DNA of 64,000 bases from a bacterium HR10 (lineage in GTDB: Bacteria > Acidobacteriota > Blastocatellia > HR10). The translations under genes were made by a program, and so were the position numbers. The notes under the pieces are model-generated. The model made no database searches. It saw only the letters and a list, made by a program, of their open reading frames with translations, and was not told the DNA's origin. Shown piece by piece: positions 1 to 11,359 of this stretch. The stretch covers positions 1-64,000 of the forward strand of contig BEHM01000005.1 in the NCBI GenBank assembly GCA_002923315.1, given 5' to 3'. How positions within the stretch are numbered: position 1 is the first letter of the stretch; each line of letters starts with the position of its first letter.

Positions 1-30
1 GAGGACGCAACAGTTCTTCTTCCCTCTCAT
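1..30 (-). CDS. Possible 5' end of a divergent gene (partial)
   Basis: On the minus strand an ATG at 30-28 opens a frame that runs off the window (M-R-G-K-K-N-C-C...). It is preceded by a purine-rich stretch around 42-50 and by a minus-strand TATAAT at 90-85. Only ten codons are visible, so no function can be given. The arrangement suggests a gene divergent from uvrA, but the call rests only on start-site context. Confidence 0.3.
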   Translation of the reverse strand, partial: MRGKKNCCVL

Positions 31-148
31 CGCTACAGCTCCCCTCCCAGGCGGATCCCGACGCGGGGCCCCATAAGGAGCGCCATTATAGCAGAGGGGA
101 CAGGTGGCGGGAAACGGCGCTTTCCGCGCACCCCCTCTGGCGCGTTTC

Positions 149-178
149 TTGACACCCTCTGAGCGCGATCGGTAACAT
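149..178 (+). promoter_or_regulatory. Sigma-70-type promoter for uvrA
   Basis: A perfect -35 TTGACA (149-154) and a -10 TAACAT (173-178) are separated by 18 bp and sit about 60 bp before the uvrA ATG. No LexA-like operator was recognised around it. Confidence 0.6.
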
Positions 179-237
179 TCCCTTTTTGGATCACGAGGAC
201 GAGGCGCTTCTGAGAGACCCGAGGCGGGAGACGCGCG

Positions 238-3081
238 ATGCCGATTGATCGGATCACCGTTCGCGGCGCTCGACAGCACAACCTGAAGAACCTCGATCTG
301 GAGATCCCGCATCGCTCGCTCACGGTCATCACAGGGCTCAGCGGATCGGGCAAGTCCAGCCTCGCCTTCGACACCCTCTATGCCGAGGGCCAGCGACGGT
401 ACGTCGAATCGCTCTCGGTCTACGCTCGGCAGTTCCTCGATCAGTTCGAGAAGCCGGACGTGGACTCCATCGAGGGGCTCTCGCCCGCCCTCTCTATCGA
501 GCAGAAGACCGTCAGTCGCAGCCCGCGCTCGACCGTGGGGACGGTCACCGAGATCTACGACTACTTGCGCGTGCTCTTCTCGGCGATCGGCAAGCCGCAT
601 TGTCCCGAGTGCGGGCGTCCCATCAGTCGGCAATCGGTCGAGCAGATCGTCAAGGCCGTCCTGGACCTCCCGCCGGGCGAGCGGGTGATGATCCTGGCGC
701 CGATCGTGCGCGGGCGCAAAGGGGAGTTTCGAAAAGAGCTGCAGAAGCTGGCTCAGTCGGGGTTCGTGCGCGCGCGTATTGATGGCGAGCTGCGCGCCCT
801 CGATGAGGAGATCAAACTCGACAGGCGGAAGAATCACACGATCGAGGTCGTCGTGGATCGGCTGCTCTTGAAGCCGGGCGTTCAGGAGCGCCTGGAGCGC
901 TCGATTCGCACGGCGCTCAAGCTCACCGATGGGATCGTGCTCATCGCCGTGGTGGACGGCCCGGAGCAATTCTACTCGGAGAAGATGGCGTGCATCGAGT
1001 GCGGACTGTCGGTCCCTGCGCTGGAGCCGCGCTCGTTCTCCTTCAACAGTCCCTATGGAGCATGCTCGGAGTGCCAGGGCTTGGGGACCAAGAGCGAGAT
1101 CGCTCCGGAGCGGATGATCCCCGATCCGACGCAGCCACTGGATCGGCTCGAGATGCTCACGTTCGATCGAGCCCTGGGGGGGTATCTGAAGGACGTGCTC
1201 CTGGCCATCGCCCGCCACTATCGCGTCGCGCCGACGTGTCCGTTTCTTGAGCTGCCCGCCCGCGTGAAGGAGGCCTTCTTCTACGGCCTGAAGGAGCGGA
1301 TCCCCTTCGAGCATAATGGCTCCCGGTATCGGTTGCAGTGGCCGGGCGCGGTCGCCCTGCTTGAGCGTCATCTGGAGCGCGAGCCGGAAGATGAGGAGAG
1401 CGAGAAGGCCGCGCTCTATCGTGCGCTCGTCCGGACAGTGCCCTGTCCCGCCTGTGAGGGGAAGCGGTTGCAGCGAGCGAGTCTGGCCGTGCGCGTCGCC
1501 GGGCGCTCGATCGCCGATTACGCGGCGCTTCCCATTCGGGAGGCGGTCCGGGTCTTCCGCGATCTCCCTGAAGCGTTGACACCTCGCGAGCGGCAGATCG
1601 CCGAGCCCCTGCTGCGAGAGATCTGCGCGCGGCTGGAGTTCTTGGAGACGGTGGGTGTGGGATATCTGACACTGGATCGTCCGGCCTCCACGCTCTCAGG
1701 AGGCGAAGCGCAGCGCATTCGCCTGGCGACGCAGATCGGATCGCAATTGCGCGGCGTGCTCTATGTGCTCGATGAGCCCTCGATCGGTCTTCACCCTCGC
1801 GATAACGCGCGCTTGCTCGCCACGTTGGAGAAGCTGCGCGATCTGGGGAATACGGTCGTCGTCGTGGAGCATGATGAGGCGACGATCCGGCGCGCCGATT
1901 ATGTGATTGATCTCGGTCCGGGCGCCGGCGTGCATGGGGGGTATGTGATCGCCTGCGGTCCGCCGGAGGTCATCGCGCGACATCCGGATTCGCTCACCGG
2001 GCAGTATCTCTCCGGGCGCCGGCAGATCCCCATCCCCACGACGCGTCGTGCGCCGAGCGACCGTCTCCTCACTGTTCATGGCGCGCGCGCCAATAATCTC
2101 AAGAACATCACTGTCTCATTCCCCCTGGGGCTGTTCATCTGCGTCACGGGCGTCTCCGGATCGGGCAAGTCCACGCTCGTGGACGAGATCCTCTATCGCG
2201 CGCTCGCGCGCCATCTTTACGGGAGCCCGCTGGAGCCGGGCCCGCATGATCGCATCACGGGACTCGAACACGTGGACAAGGTCATCGAGATTGATCAATC
2301 GCCCATCGGACGAACGCCGCGCTCGAATCCGGCCACGTACGTGGGCGTCTTCACCTTCATTCGCCAGCTCTTCGCCGGATTGCCCGAGGCGCGCGAGCGC
2401 GGCTACAAGCCCGGACGTTTCAGCTTCAACGTCAAGGGCGGGCGGTGCGAGGCCTGTCAGGGGGACGGGGTCAAACGCATCGAGATGAGCTTTCTTCCCG
2501 ACGTGTACGTGACCTGCGACGTTTGTCGCGGCGCGCGGTATAACCAGGAGACGTTGAGCGTGCGCTACAAGGGATATTCGATCGCCGACATCCTCCGCAT
2601 GACGGTGGAGGAAGCGTACGCCCTGTTGGAGACCATCCCACCGATTCGGAACAAACTGCAGACCTTGCTCGAAGTCGGCCTCGGGTATATCGAACTCGGC
2701 CAGTCGGCGACGACCCTCTCCGGTGGCGAGGCGCAGCGCATCAAGCTCGCCCGCGAATTGAGCAAGCGGGCGACCGGACGAACGGTCTACATCCTCGATG
2801 AGCCGACAACGGGCCTGCATTTCGAGGACGTGAGGCGCTTGCTCGAGGTCCTGCAGCGGCTCGTCCACATGGGCAATACGGTGATCGTCATCGAACACAA
2901 TCTGGAAGTGATCAAGTGCGCCGACTGGATCATTGACCTGGGCCCCGAGGGCGGAGAGGAGGGGGGATGGGTCGTCGCCGAAGGGCCTCCGGAGGTGATC
3001 GCGTGCACGCCCGGCTCCTACACGGGACAGGCGCTCGCCCCGATCCTCTTCGGCGCCCACACCGCATCTTCGGCCTCATAG
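238..3081 (+). CDS. uvrA: Excinuclease ABC subunit A (UvrA)
   Basis: DNA damage-recognition ATPase of nucleotide excision repair; it loads UvrB onto lesions. The 947 residues match the usual UvrA length. Two ABC modules are visible: Walker [10 protein letters not shown] near residue 35 and GVSGSGKST near residue 640, and two signature motifs LSGGEAQRI. Zinc-binding cysteine clusters are present in both halves, including CPECG near residue 120, CSECQGLG near residue 277, and the C-terminal CEACQGDG...CDVCRG module near residue 740 needed for damage recognition. The gene has its own promoter-like sequence upstream and no uvrB or uvrC neighbour in this window. Confidence 0.97.
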   Translation: MPIDRITVRGARQHNLKNLDLEIPHRSLTVITGLSGSGKSSLAFDTLYAEGQRRYVESLSVYARQFLDQFEKPDVDSIEGLSPALSIEQKTVSRSPRSTVGTVTEIYDYLRVLFSAIGKPHCPECGRPISRQSVEQIVKAVLDLPPGERVMILAPIVRGRKGEFRKELQKLAQSGFVRARIDGELRALDEEIKLDRRKNHTIEVVVDRLLLKPGVQERLERSIRTALKLTDGIVLIAVVDGPEQFYSEKMACIECGLSVPALEPRSFSFNSPYGACSECQGLGTKSEIAPERMIPDPTQPLDRLEMLTFDRALGGYLKDVLLAIARHYRVAPTCPFLELPARVKEAFFYGLKERIPFEHNGSRYRLQWPGAVALLERHLEREPEDEESEKAALYRALVRTVPCPACEGKRLQRASLAVRVAGRSIADYAALPIREAVRVFRDLPEALTPRERQIAEPLLREICARLEFLETVGVGYLTLDRPASTLSGGEAQRIRLATQIGSQLRGVLYVLDEPSIGLHPRDNARLLATLEKLRDLGNTVVVVEHDEATIRRADYVIDLGPGAGVHGGYVIACGPPEVIARHPDSLTGQYLSGRRQIPIPTTRRAPSDRLLTVHGARANNLKNITVSFPLGLFICVTGVSGSGKSTLVDEILYRALARHLYGSPLEPGPHDRITGLEHVDKVIEIDQSPIGRTPRSNPATYVGVFTFIRQLFAGLPEARERGYKPGRFSFNVKGGRCEACQGDGVKRIEMSFLPDVYVTCDVCRGARYNQETLSVRYKGYSIADILRMTVEEAYALLETIPPIRNKLQTLLEVGLGYIELGQSATTLSGGEAQRIKLARELSKRATGRTVYILDEPTTGLHFEDVRRLLEVLQRLVHMGNTVIVIEHNLEVIKCADWIIDLGPEGGEEGGWVVAEGPPEVIACTPGSYTGQALAPILFGAHTASSAS

Positions 3082-3226
3082 ATCGGGAGCATCTCCTTGA
3101 AGTCGCGTCATTCTCCCCGGATGTGCCGTCCCTCATGCGAGAACTCCTGGCCAACGGTCGGTCAGCCCCGGCGCGTCACAGAAAGCGGCACGTGAACGCG
3201 AGTTTTGGTTTCGGGGAGAACGCCGG

Positions 3227-5356
3227 ATGAGGACGAGAAGATTGGTCATCGGCTGGATCGTCGCGCTGCTGATCCTCGGGGGATTCCCATTTCGCCTCGC
3301 CGCCAGGCAGCGCTCTTCTCCGTTCGATCCCTGGCGCTTCCTGACGGCCCGATATCACCCGCAGCGGTTGATCGTCAAGCGGCGAGGTGGGATGCGCCCG
3401 CAGGTCGTCACGTTGCGGAAAGGTGAAGACGTGCTTACTCGATTGAGCGCCTTGCAGTACGAGGACGACATCGAATACGCGGAGCCCGATCTGCTCTACG
3501 TCGCCGATCGGGTGGTCCCGAATGATCCGAACTTCGCCAACCTCTGGGGCTTGGAGATGATCCGCGCGCCGGAAGCCTGGAGGGTGACCAGCGGCAGCCC
3601 CGAGATCGTCGTCGCCGTGGTGGATACCGGCATTGACTACACGCATCCCGATCTGCAGGGCAATATTTGGGTGAACGCGGGAGAGATCCCCGACAATCTG
3701 CGCGATGATGACGGCAACGGCTACGTGGACGACGTCTACGGCTACAACGCGGTCGCGCCCCTGCGCCCGCCGATGGACGATAATCGGCATGGCACGCACG
3801 TGGCCGGGACGATCGGCGCCGTCGGGGACAATCAGATTGGGGTCGTCGGCGTGAACTGGCGGGTGAAGATCATGGCGCTGAAGTTCCTGGACCGGGATGG
3901 TTCCGGATACCTCTCGGATGCGCTCGAAGCGATGGACTACATCCTCACCATGAAGCGACGCGGGGTGAATATCCGCATCGTGAACGCCAGTTGGGGCGCG
4001 GATACCTATTCGCGCGCCCTGGAGGAAGCGATCCAGCGGCTCCAGAACGAGGGGATTCTCTTCGTCGCCGCCGCCGGAAACGGAAGCACGAACGCGAAGC
4101 AGTACCCGGCCGCCTATGAGGGCGTGCTCTCGGTCGCCGCTGTGGATCAAAGCGGAGACCTCGCGTACTTCTCGAACTACGGTGATTGGGTGGACCTCGC
4201 GGCTCCCGGTCGGGCGATCCTGAGCACCGTGCCCGGTGGCGGCTATGCGAGCTTCAGTGGGACCTCGATGGCGACGCCACATGTGGTGGGCATAGCGGCC
4301 TTAGCGCTCTCGGCCCGGGACGTTTCGCCGAGCGAGCTTGAGCACGCCCTGCGTCAGGGGGTCCAGCCGCAACCCGCTCTCGCGGGAAAGGTCGCAACCG
4401 GAGGCATCGTGGATGCGCTGGGGACGCTGGCAGCCCTCAATGCTGACGATCCCGCCAAGGTGTGTGAGAAAGATTGCCCGCCCGCGGTCTCCCTCTCGGC
4501 CAGCCATCTGGTGGTGGATGATGGGGAGACGGTCACCTTCACGGCCAACGGGAGTGATCCTGATGGGGATCCGCTCACCTACCGGTGGGAGACCACAGCC
4601 GGGACGCTTCGCGCCGGGATCACCGAAGCCACACTCGATACGACGGGCGTCAATCCCACGCCGGGCGCCTCCCCCGTGGTGGTCGTCGTCACCGTCACCG
4701 TGGACGACGGACGCGGCCATTCGACGTCGGCCAGCCGCGGCATCACCGTTCGTCCGCCGAATCGTCCTCCTCAGGTCACGGTTGAAGCGGATCGGACGAG
4801 TGTTCAGAACGGCGCCATCGTCTTCCTCACAGCTCGCGGTGGCGATCCCGATGGAGATCCGCTGACGTATACCTGGACGGCTTCCGCCGGAAAGATCACA
4901 AGCTCTGGGGCGGCCGCTCAGCTCGATACGACCGGCTTGAATCCCGTTCCGGATGCCGATCCTGTGCGCGTGATCGTGCGCGTGCGCGCCAGCGATGGAC
5001 GCGGCGGCGAGGCGACGGCCACCGTGGACGTGTGGGTCACGGCTCCGCCTCAAGTCTCCATCGCTGCTTCGCCGACATCCGTGCGCTTCCGCAATGCGCA
5101 AGCGACGTTCTATCTCGCCCTCCGCACGCATCCGGCCTATCGGGGGAACGTCGCCCTTCAATTCATTCCACTGGATGCGCCGCAGGAGCTGACGGCGACC
5201 ATCTCCCCATATCGTTTCCTCATGCTCACACATCGCGTGGTCGTGAGGCTCGTGCGGGCGCCATCGAGGTCCCGAAACTACCGCGTCCTCGTCCGCGCAC
5301 AGACGGATGACGGGAAGACCTACGACTCGAACCTCGTCATCCTCAAGAAGCAGTGA
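3227..5356 (+). CDS. Secreted subtilisin-like serine protease (S8) with two PKD/Ig-like repeats
   Basis: Predicted extracellular endopeptidase of 709 aa. Residues 1-27 form a signal peptide. A short propeptide-like segment precedes the catalytic domain, whose triad is visible: Asp133 in [13 protein letters not shown], His188 in [10 protein letters not shown] and Ser347 in SGTSMATPH. After about residue 415 there are two tandem beta-sandwich modules of about 90 aa, each carrying DPDGDPLTY and DGRG, typical of PKD/cadherin-like folds. A C-terminal domain of about 100 aa follows that I do not recognise. The gene converges on lon with a terminator between them. Substrate is unknown. Confidence 0.93.
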   Translation: MRTRRLVIGWIVALLILGGFPFRLAARQRSSPFDPWRFLTARYHPQRLIVKRRGGMRPQVVTLRKGEDVLTRLSALQYEDDIEYAEPDLLYVADRVVPNDPNFANLWGLEMIRAPEAWRVTSGSPEIVVAVVDTGIDYTHPDLQGNIWVNAGEIPDNLRDDDGNGYVDDVYGYNAVAPLRPPMDDNRHGTHVAGTIGAVGDNQIGVVGVNWRVKIMALKFLDRDGSGYLSDALEAMDYILTMKRRGVNIRIVNASWGADTYSRALEEAIQRLQNEGILFVAAAGNGSTNAKQYPAAYEGVLSVAAVDQSGDLAYFSNYGDWVDLAAPGRAILSTVPGGGYASFSGTSMATPHVVGIAALALSARDVSPSELEHALRQGVQPQPALAGKVATGGIVDALGTLAALNADDPAKVCEKDCPPAVSLSASHLVVDDGETVTFTANGSDPDGDPLTYRWETTAGTLRAGITEATLDTTGVNPTPGASPVVVVVTVTVDDGRGHSTSASRGITVRPPNRPPQVTVEADRTSVQNGAIVFLTARGGDPDGDPLTYTWTASAGKITSSGAAAQLDTTGLNPVPDADPVRVIVRVRASDGRGGEATATVDVWVTAPPQVSIAASPTSVRFRNAQATFYLALRTHPAYRGNVALQFIPLDAPQELTATISPYRFLMLTHRVVVRLVRAPSRSRNYRVLVRAQTDDGKTYDSNLVILKKQ

Positions 5357-5382
5357 CCTCCATCTCGGCAGGCGCATCCCGC

Positions 5383-5419
5383 AAATCCCCACGTGGAAGA
5401 GAACCCCACGCGGGGATTT
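5383..5419. terminator. Bidirectional terminator between the S8 protease and lon
   Basis: AAATCCCC at 5383-5390 pairs with GGGGATTT at 5412-5419, and inside it CGTGG pairs with CCACG across one mismatch. The A and T tracts at the stem ends allow termination from both sides, which fits the convergent genes. Confidence 0.75.
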
Positions 5420-5425
5420 CTCCCT

Positions 5426-7789
5426 TCATCCGGCGGGCACGTGTTTGAGGCGTTCCAGGCGTTCGGCCAGTTCGGGGATGGCGACACCGATGGCGTCTTC
5501 GATCCGCTCGACGAAGATGAATTCCATCTCGTCCCGAACGTGTTCGGGGAGTTCACGGAGGTCTTTCTCGTTCGGTCGAGGGAGGATGATGCGGCGGATC
5601 CCGGCGCGGCGCGCGGCGAGGACTTTCTCTTTGATGCCGCCGACGGGCAGGATCAATCCCGAGAGCGTGATCTCCCCCGTCATCGCCACGTCGTTGCGCA
5701 CGGGGATGCCCGTATAGAGGGACGCCAGGGCTGTGACCATGGCGATGCCGGCCGAAGGGCCATCCTTCGGGATCGCTCCGGCCGGGACATGAATATGCAC
5801 GCCGTTCTTCTCAAAGACGTCTCGGTTGATGCCGAAGGCTTCGGCATGTGACCAGATATAGCTCTCGGCCGCTTTCGCCGATTCTTGCATGATTTCGCCC
5901 AGCTGTCCCGTGAGCGTCAACCCCTTTCCTCCGGGCAGAAGCGCCGCCTCGATGTAGAGGACTTCTCCTCCGGTCTCGGTCCAGGCCACGCCCGTGGCCA
6001 CGCCCACGGGCAATTCCTTGCGCGCTTCTTCGGGGAAGAAGCGTTCGGGGCCGAGCAAGTCCGGCAAGTCGGCGGGCCTGACGGTGATGCTCTCGGTGTG
6101 GCCTTCGGCGATGCGCAGGGCGATCTTGCGCGCGATTTGCGCGATGGCGCGTTCGAGCTGGCGCACGCCCGCCTCGCGCGTGTAGCGCGCGATGATGTAT
6201 CGCAACGTCTCGTCCGGGAGCTGGAGCTGTTCGGCGGTGATCCCCGTCTCTTTGAGCTTCTTCGGAACGAGATGACGCCGAGCGATCTCCACCTTCTCCT
6301 CCTCACTATAGCCGGGCAGGCGCAGCACCTCCATCCGATCCAGCAGGGGACGGGGGATCGTGTCCAGCGTGTTCGCCGTCGTGATGAAGAAGACCTTGGA
6401 GAGATCGAAGGGCAGATCGAGGTAGTTATCGCGGAACGCGTGATTTTGTTCCGGGTCCAGGATCTCCAGGAGCGCGGCCGCCGGATCGCCGCGGAAATCG
6501 CGCCCGATTTTATCCACCTCATCGAGCATGAGGAGCGGATTCTTGACCCCCGCGCGCCGGATCGCTTGAATGATGCGTCCGGGCATAGCGCCGATATAGG
6601 TGCGTCGATGGCCGCGCAGCTCAGCCTCATCATGTAATCCGCCCAGGCTCAAGCGCTCGAACTTCCGTCCGAGCGCGCGCGCGATGGATTGCCCGAGGCT
6701 CGTCTTCCCCACGCCCGGCGGGCCGACAAAGCAGAGGATGGGCGCTTTCGCCTCGGGGTTCAATTTCAAAACGGCCAGATGTTCGAGGATGCGGCGCTTG
6801 ACATCCTCCAGCCCATAGTGATCCTCGTCCAGGACGCGGCGGACATTCGCCAGATCCAGATTGTCCTCCGTCTGCCGATTCCACGGCAGCTCCAGCACCA
6901 GCTCCAGATACGTGCGGATGACGTGATAATCCGGGGCCATACTCGGCAGCTTCTCCAGCCGATTCAACTCCCGCTCGGCTTCCTTCCGCACGAATTCGGG
7001 CAGTTCGGCCTGCTCCAGGCGCTCGCGCAGGAGGTTCACCTCGGCCTGGTGCGGATCAATCTCACCCAATTCGCGCTGGATGGCGCGCAGTTGCTGCCGG
7101 AGGAAATACTCCCGCTGCTCGCGCGTCATCTCCTGCTGCGCCTGACTGGCGATCTTGTGGCGCAGCTCCAGGACCTGGACCTCGTGCGTGAGATGTCTGA
7201 AGAGCAGGCGCAGCAGGTCATCCTTGGTGCGCGCCTCCAGCAGCGATTGCAGCGCCGGCAGATCCAGATTCAGGATCGTGGCCAGCAGGTAGGCCAAGCG
7301 CACGGGATCGTCCGTTTGAGCGAACGCCGCATGCAGCTCTTCGGGGACCTGCGGGAGCAGGCTGAGCGCCTTGGAGACTTGATCCAGAATGGCGCGATGC
7401 AAGGCCTCGACCTCGACGGCATTCTCCTCGAGGAGGGGCAGGGGGTTGACGCGAGCCCGCATATAGGGCGCCGTCTGCTCCATCCGCAGGATGACCACGC
7501 GCTCCAGACCTTGCATGAGCACTTGCAGCGTCCCGTCCTGCGCGCGCGTCATTCGCCGAATGGCCGCCTTCGTCCCGATGGTGAAGAGATCTTCCGGTCT
7601 GGGCTCTTCGATATTCGGATCGCGCTGGGCGACCACGACCATGAGCTTCTCCTCGCTGGAGAGCGCCGCTTCGACCGCGGCGATCGAGATCGGTCGCCCT
7701 ACCGAAAGGGGCATCGTCATGTGCGGGAAGAGCACGACGTTCTTCAAGGGTAGAACCGGTAAGACCAGCACTTCGCCTTCGTGTTCCAT
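5426..7789 (-). CDS. lon: ATP-dependent protease La (Lon)
   Basis: Cytosolic AAA+ serine protease that degrades damaged and regulatory proteins. 787 aa, normal for bacterial LonA. It begins with the LON substrate-binding domain ([19 protein letters not shown]), then an AAA domain with Walker [10 protein letters not shown] (Lys362) and Walker [11 protein letters not shown], and a C-terminal peptidase with Ser679 in [10 protein letters not shown] and Lys722 in GGIKEK. Start chosen at the ATG following a GAGGAGG ribosome-binding site; the frame is open further upstream but that part lies in the duplicated promoter segment. Lon often degrades antitoxins, and a HepT/MntA pair lies directly upstream; a link is only inference. 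Confidence 0.97.
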   Translation of the reverse strand: MEHEGEVLVLPVLPLKNVVLFPHMTMPLSVGRPISIAAVEAALSSEEKLMVVVAQRDPNIEEPRPEDLFTIGTKAAIRRMTRAQDGTLQVLMQGLERVVILRMEQTAPYMRARVNPLPLLEENAVEVEALHRAILDQVSKALSLLPQVPEELHAAFAQTDDPVRLAYLLATILNLDLPALQSLLEARTKDDLLRLLFRHLTHEVQVLELRHKIASQAQQEMTREQREYFLRQQLRAIQRELGEIDPHQAEVNLLRERLEQAELPEFVRKEAERELNRLEKLPSMAPDYHVIRTYLELVLELPWNRQTEDNLDLANVRRVLDEDHYGLEDVKRRILEHLAVLKLNPEAKAPILCFVGPPGVGKTSLGQSIARALGRKFERLSLGGLHDEAELRGHRRTYIGAMPGRIIQAIRRAGVKNPLLMLDEVDKIGRDFRGDPAAALLEILDPEQNHAFRDNYLDLPFDLSKVFFITTANTLDTIPRPLLDRMEVLRLPGYSEEEKVEIARRHLVPKKLKETGITAEQLQLPDETLRYIIARYTREAGVRQLERAIAQIARKIALRIAEGHTESITVRPADLPDLLGPERFFPEEARKELPVGVATGVAWTETGGEVLYIEAALLPGGKGLTLTGQLGEIMQESAKAAESYIWSHAEAFGINRDVFEKNGVHIHVPAGAIPKDGPSAGIAMVTALASLYTGIPVRNDVAMTGEITLSGLILPVGGIKEKVLAARRAGIRRIILPRPNEKDLRELPEHVRDEMEFIFVERIEDAIGVAIPELAERLERLKHVPAG

Positions 7790-8125
7790 TGCCTCCTCCT
7801 CTTGCTTCCGCCGGAGGGAGCACGCCTGCTCCCTCTGGGGAGTTCCGCATGTAATGTACACTCGGTCGGAGGCCCTTGGCAAATCGAGCATTCCTTCGCG
7901 TCCCCCCGGCGTATCGGAGCTATTGGGCTCTCGCGCTCCATCCTGTCACGAAGAGTGATGCAGGTGCGGCGTGGGGCGCCCTCTCTAGTGGGGCGTGGCA
8001 GGAAGCTGGGGACTCCCGCGCGCTCTTTCGCGGCGACTCCACTCGGCGAGCTTATCGAGTCGGGTCGGCCCCAAACGCGTGGTCTCCTCACGCAGCCAGC
8101 GATCAGGGCGAGCGGCCGTGGATTC
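7790..8125. other. Intergenic region upstream of lon, no gene seen
   Basis: This 336-bp stretch holds copy 1 of the 88-bp repeat (7805-7892), which carries the likely lon promoter. The rest, 7893-8125, is GC-rich and shows no convincing gene. Confidence 0.5.
7805..7892 (-). repeat. 88-bp direct repeat, copy 1, with lon promoter
   Basis: Nearly identical to 8813-8900 (offset 1008 bp, about three to four mismatches). Read on the minus strand it has TTGCCA, an 18-bp spacer and TACATT, a plausible sigma-70 promoter pointing into lon. It also contains the inverted repeat GAGGGAGCA/TGCTCCCTC. Confidence 0.8.
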
Positions 8126-8467
8126 TCAGGAGTCCTCCGGTGGGACTAACGGTTCGAGCAGTCGGATCAGGGCGGGAATGTCCCGCTGCACGATTTCCCA
8201 GATTCTCACCAGATCGAGATGAAAGTAATCGTGCGCGATCCGATGCCGCAGGGCGATGATGTCCCGCCACGGGATCTCGGGATGAGCCGCTTGTGTCTCC
8301 GGGGAGATCTTGCGAGCCGCCTCTCCGATGTTCTCCAACGCCTTGGCGATGGCGTACTGGTGGAGGGAGCTCTCCTGAAACTCCTCCCACGTGAGCCCTG
8401 CGCTGAACTCTTGGGCATCTCGGGCGGCGATCAACATGTCCAGCAGATATGCCTCATCCCGCCACAT
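8126..8467 (-). CDS. HepT-like HEPN-domain toxin (DUF86)
   Basis: A 113-aa alpha-helical protein of the HEPN/DUF86 family, the toxin of type VII HepT/MntA systems. The diagnostic RX4HXY motif is present as R74-HRIA-H79-D-Y81. The family includes RNases and proteins that are AMPylated by their MNT partner. Its start overlaps the end of the nucleotidyltransferase gene by 14 bp, so the two are translationally coupled, antitoxin first. The pair sits between two copies of an 88-bp promoter-bearing repeat. Confidence 0.87.
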   Translation of the reverse strand: MWRDEAYLLDMLIAARDAQEFSAGLTWEEFQESSLHQYAIAKALENIGEAARKISPETQAAHPEIPWRDIIALRHRIAHDYFHLDLVRIWEIVQRDIPALIRLLEPLVPPEDS

Positions 8468-8768
8468 ACACGCGCTCCAGATGGCTGAGGATGTGCTTGC
8501 GGCGAATGTAGTTTCTGCTCCGCTCGACCAGCCGCCGCTCGACCAGATCCACCTTATGGCCGAAGATGGCTTCCAGCTCGCGGATCATCTCCAGCCACTC
8601 GTGAAATGACCATGTCACTCCAGGTTCGAAGGAGACGAGGATGTCAACGTCGCTCTCCGGGCGAAAGTCCTCGCGCAGGGCGGACCCGAAAATGGAGAGC
8701 TCACGAATACGCCAGCGGCGGCAAAAGTCAGCAATGACGTCGTGGGGCACGCTGATCTGCACTGCCAT
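8454..8768 (-). CDS. MntA-like nucleotidyltransferase antitoxin
   Basis: A 104-aa minimal nucleotidyltransferase with the GS-X-R and D-X-D signature: G28-S29 then S39-D40-V-D42. In known systems MntA neutralises HepT by transferring AMP to a tyrosine near its active site. The ATG at 8768 is chosen because the protein aligns with the domain from there; the frame extends upstream to 8858, but that part comes from the repeat. Transcription likely starts within repeat copy 2. Confidence 0.87.
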   Translation of the reverse strand: MAVQISVPHDVIADFCRRWRIRELSIFGSALREDFRPESDVDILVSFEPGVTWSFHEWLEMIRELEAIFGHKVDLVERRLVERSRNYIRRKHILSHLERVYVAG

Positions 8769-8812
8769 GACTCCATCCCCTCCAGAAGTGAGGCGGCACC
8801 GACGTCTCCTTA

Positions 8813-8900
8813 CTTCCGCCGGAGGGAGCACGCCCGCTCCCTCTGGGGAGTTCCGCATGTAATGTACACTCGGTCGGAGGCCCTTGGCAAATCGGGCATC
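8813..8900 (-). repeat. 88-bp direct repeat, copy 2, upstream of mntA
   Basis: Second copy of the element at 7805-7892, same orientation. It keeps the TTGCCA-18-TACATT promoter-like pair, here pointing into mntA. Its inverted repeat differs from copy 1 by one base in the loop-proximal arm. Confidence 0.8.
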
Positions 8901-8934
8901 CCCTGACGTTTCCCCCTCTCCCGCCGAGAGCAGC

Positions 8935-10659
8935 CTACCGATTGGTCACCAGACACACGCGCTCCAGACCGTCCGGATGGCGCAGGTGCTGAACGTCCCG
9001 CATCCGCAGGGGGAAGAGCGAGGGCCGACACTCCAATATCTTCAGAGTGCCCTCCTGTTGCGAGGTCAACGCGCGAACGTCTCGTTCCCACATCACGCAG
9101 AAGATGCGCTTCCCTGAACGGAGGAGCGCGTGCAGGTCGTCTGGAGTGAAGATTTCGAAGATCCGGCGCCGCGTGTAGTAGCACAGGCTTGGCGCCGTGT
9201 AGCGGTAGTATCCCACGAGGTCCTCCGGTCCGGCCTCCTGGCGAATTCGCTCGGCCAATGGCCGTATCGGGCGATACCGCTCGATCTCCGGAAGGAGTCC
9301 CGCCAGCGATGCGTGCACCGATGCCATGGCGACAACGAGCGCGCTGAGGGCGCGGCTCGGACGCCGGCTCCATGCACTCCAGAGGAGTCCGAGCACCGTT
9401 CCGCCGAGCACAAGCGCCGGCAGATGGGCGAGCCCAGATTCGGGGAAGAGCGCCCGCGCGACATGGATCCAGAGGCGCGCCGCCGCAAGGAGCGCGGCCG
9501 ACAAGAGGCCGATGGTGAGAAGAACTCCTCCGCACCTGCGCCCTTCGGTCCGCGATTCGAGTGCGGCGAACAGGTGAGCGACCAAAAGCGCCGCTGCCGG
9601 ATAGAGCGGCAGCAGATATTCGTTCTGTTTAGCCGCGGAGAGGCTGAAGAATCCGAACCCGAAGAGAAACCAGCTCAGCAGCAGGACAAGTCCATCGCGA
9701 GTCAACGCCGGCAGCTCTTGATCCTTCTCTCGATCGAGTGGCTCCGATCGAATGCGCTTCCATGCGATCGCGAGAGCGAGGGGGAGGAAGAACGACCAGG
9801 GCGCGAACTCGCCCAGAAGCGTCGGCAGATAATACCAGATGGGGCGCCGCGCTCCGTACGTCCCATGAAGATACCGACTGACGTGTTCGCCGATGAAGAA
9901 CGAGGAGAGATAACCCCACCCGTAGCGCCAGGTCATGAGCGCGAACCATGGCGCAGCGATCCCCACGATGACGAGCGCACCGAGCCCGAGGTGAAATCGG
10001 GCCAGCGTCCGAAGGCGCCGCGTGAAGAGAAGGAAGAAGGCGATCGCCCCCGCGGGGAGGACGCCCCCGAGCAAGCCTTTAGTGAGCACACCGGCACCGA
10101 CCGCGGCATATCCGAGCGCAAAGTGCGCGCGCTGCCGATGGCGCCAGCCGGAGATGAGGCCGAAGATCGCGACCAGGATCGTGAGCGTGAGCAGCGCGTC
10201 AATGAGCGAGCGCCGCGCCACCAGCATGACCTTCGGACTGGTCGCCAGAATGAGCGCTCCCCAGAGCGCGATCCACCGATCGAAGAGCAGAAGACCTAAC
10301 TGATAGGTCACCAGGACTGCCCCGATCACGCAGGCGAGGATCACCACGCGCTCCGCCCATTCGCTCACACCGAAAATGTGGAAGGAGAGCAGAACGAGCC
10401 AATAGGGGAGAATGGGCTTGTTCAGCTTCTCCGTGAAGTTGAATCGGGGCGTGAGCCAGTTGCCCGTCTCGCGCATCTCGCGCGGTCCCTCGACGTAGAA
10501 GGCTTCATTGGCATCCCACAGCGAAGGCGTGCCCACATGCAGGGTATAAGGGAGAAGGACCATCAGGAGCAGGAGGCGCGCGCGCCAGGCGTCCGAACCC
10601 ATTCGCCGGACAAGGCCCGGTGCGACCGCCGCGCGCGCTTGTTCCTCTTGCCTCGGCAC
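8935..10659 (-). CDS. GT39/ArnT-like membrane glycosyltransferase
   Basis: A 574-aa polytopic inner-membrane protein of the GT-C dolichyl-phosphate-mannosyltransferase/ArnT type, which transfers a sugar from a polyprenyl-phosphate donor to lipid or protein in the periplasm. The first periplasmic loop carries [15 protein letters not shown] with the conserved acidic residues, followed by [15 protein letters not shown], both typical of the family. About ten to twelve hydrophobic segments follow and a soluble C-terminal domain ends the protein. The start could also be Met20. It is divergent from the thioredoxin-like gene. Substrate is unknown. Confidence 0.82.
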   Translation of the reverse strand: MPRQEEQARAAVAPGLVRRMGSDAWRARLLLLMVLLPYTLHVGTPSLWDANEAFYVEGPREMRETGNWLTPRFNFTEKLNKPILPYWLVLLSFHIFGVSEWAERVVILACVIGAVLVTYQLGLLLFDRWIALWGALILATSPKVMLVARRSLIDALLTLTILVAIFGLISGWRHRQRAHFALGYAAVGAGVLTKGLLGGVLPAGAIAFFLLFTRRLRTLARFHLGLGALVIVGIAAPWFALMTWRYGWGYLSSFFIGEHVSRYLHGTYGARRPIWYYLPTLLGEFAPWSFFLPLALAIAWKRIRSEPLDREKDQELPALTRDGLVLLLSWFLFGFGFFSLSAAKQNEYLLPLYPAAALLVAHLFAALESRTEGRRCGGVLLTIGLLSAALLAAARLWIHVARALFPESGLAHLPALVLGGTVLGLLWSAWSRRPSRALSALVVAMASVHASLAGLLPEIERYRPIRPLAERIRQEAGPEDLVGYYRYTAPSLCYYTRRRIFEIFTPDDLHALLRSGKRIFCVMWERDVRALTSQQEGTLKILECRPSLFPLRMRDVQHLRHPDGLERVCLVTNR

Positions 10660-10807
10660 GGGGGAAATTGTAGCATGAGCATCCTTCGAGATTCCTTCGT
10701 GCAGCCGGCAACCGATCGCAGGGGAGAGGCGTAAGTCACCTGTGAGGTTTCGAACGCCCTGCCCCCGGGACGGGGCGGAAGATAACGATCGTCAGGAGGA
10801 AAGGGAG

Positions 10808-11359
10808 ATGAGGAGAATCTGGCTTATCGCCGTGGGCGCGATCGCCTTCGGCCTGCTCCCCTCGCTCGAACGCGCGCAGGATCGAGCGAGCTTTCAGGTC
10901 GGCGATACGACGCCCGCGTTCGATGTCGTGGATGTGACCGGCCCGAATAAGGGCAAGCAGCTCTGCTATGTCTGAAATTACGCCCTCGCTCCTGTCGTCA
11001 TGGCCTTCATCAAAGACGACAGTGAGGCCTCGGCCAGGTTGGTCGAGGAGATTGATCGGCTTGTTGCGGCTCATCGAGAGCAAGGGCTGCGAGGGTTTGT
11101 GGTGTACATCGCCGGTCCCGAGATCAAGGATCGGCTGGAGCGTCTCGCCACCGAACGTCGGCTCACCATCCCCTTGACGTATCTGCCGAAGGGGGCAGCG
11201 GATCCAGCCCTTGAGCGATACCGGGTGGATCGCACGGCGGCCAACACGGTGATCGTGTACACGCGGAAGAAGGCCGTGCATGTGGCGACGAACGTCACGC
11301 CGGAAAAGTTCGAGCCCATCGCGCAGGCCGCCCGTTCGATCGTCGCCCGGAGAGAATGA
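10808..11359 (+). CDS. Thioredoxin-fold protein with in-frame TGA: candidate selenoprotein (CxxU)
   Basis: An ATG after AGGAGGAAAGGGAG opens a 183-residue frame interrupted by one TGA at 10973-10975, codon 56. Both parts are in one frame. Residues 1-24 look like a signal peptide. Residues 30-52 match the start of thioredoxin/AhpC-like domains (VGDTTPAFDV). The active site reads C53-Y-V-TGA, so the TGA occupies the second cysteine of a CxxC motif. A hairpin follows at 10989-11026. About 127 codons then continue without a stop. The protein is probably exported and redox active. The alternative is a pseudogene with a Cys-to-stop mutation. No selA, selB, selC or selD is in the window. Confidence 0.65.
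10989..11026 (+). promoter_or_regulatory. Candidate bacterial SECIS hairpin
   Basis: Thirteen bases after the TGA, CTC+CTGTCGTC (10989-10999) pairs with GACGACAG (11015-11022) and GAG (11024-11026). This gives 11 base pairs with a single bulged T at 11023 and a 15-nt loop that has GG near its 5' side. Position and shape fit a bacterial SECIS; SelB binding is not provable from sequence. Confidence 0.5.

Noticed and set aside
11000-11359. Separate gene starting at the ATG at 11000
   Set aside because: It has no ribosome-binding site, lies in the same frame as the upstream signal peptide and redox motif, and would lack the active site; read-through of TGA explains it better.
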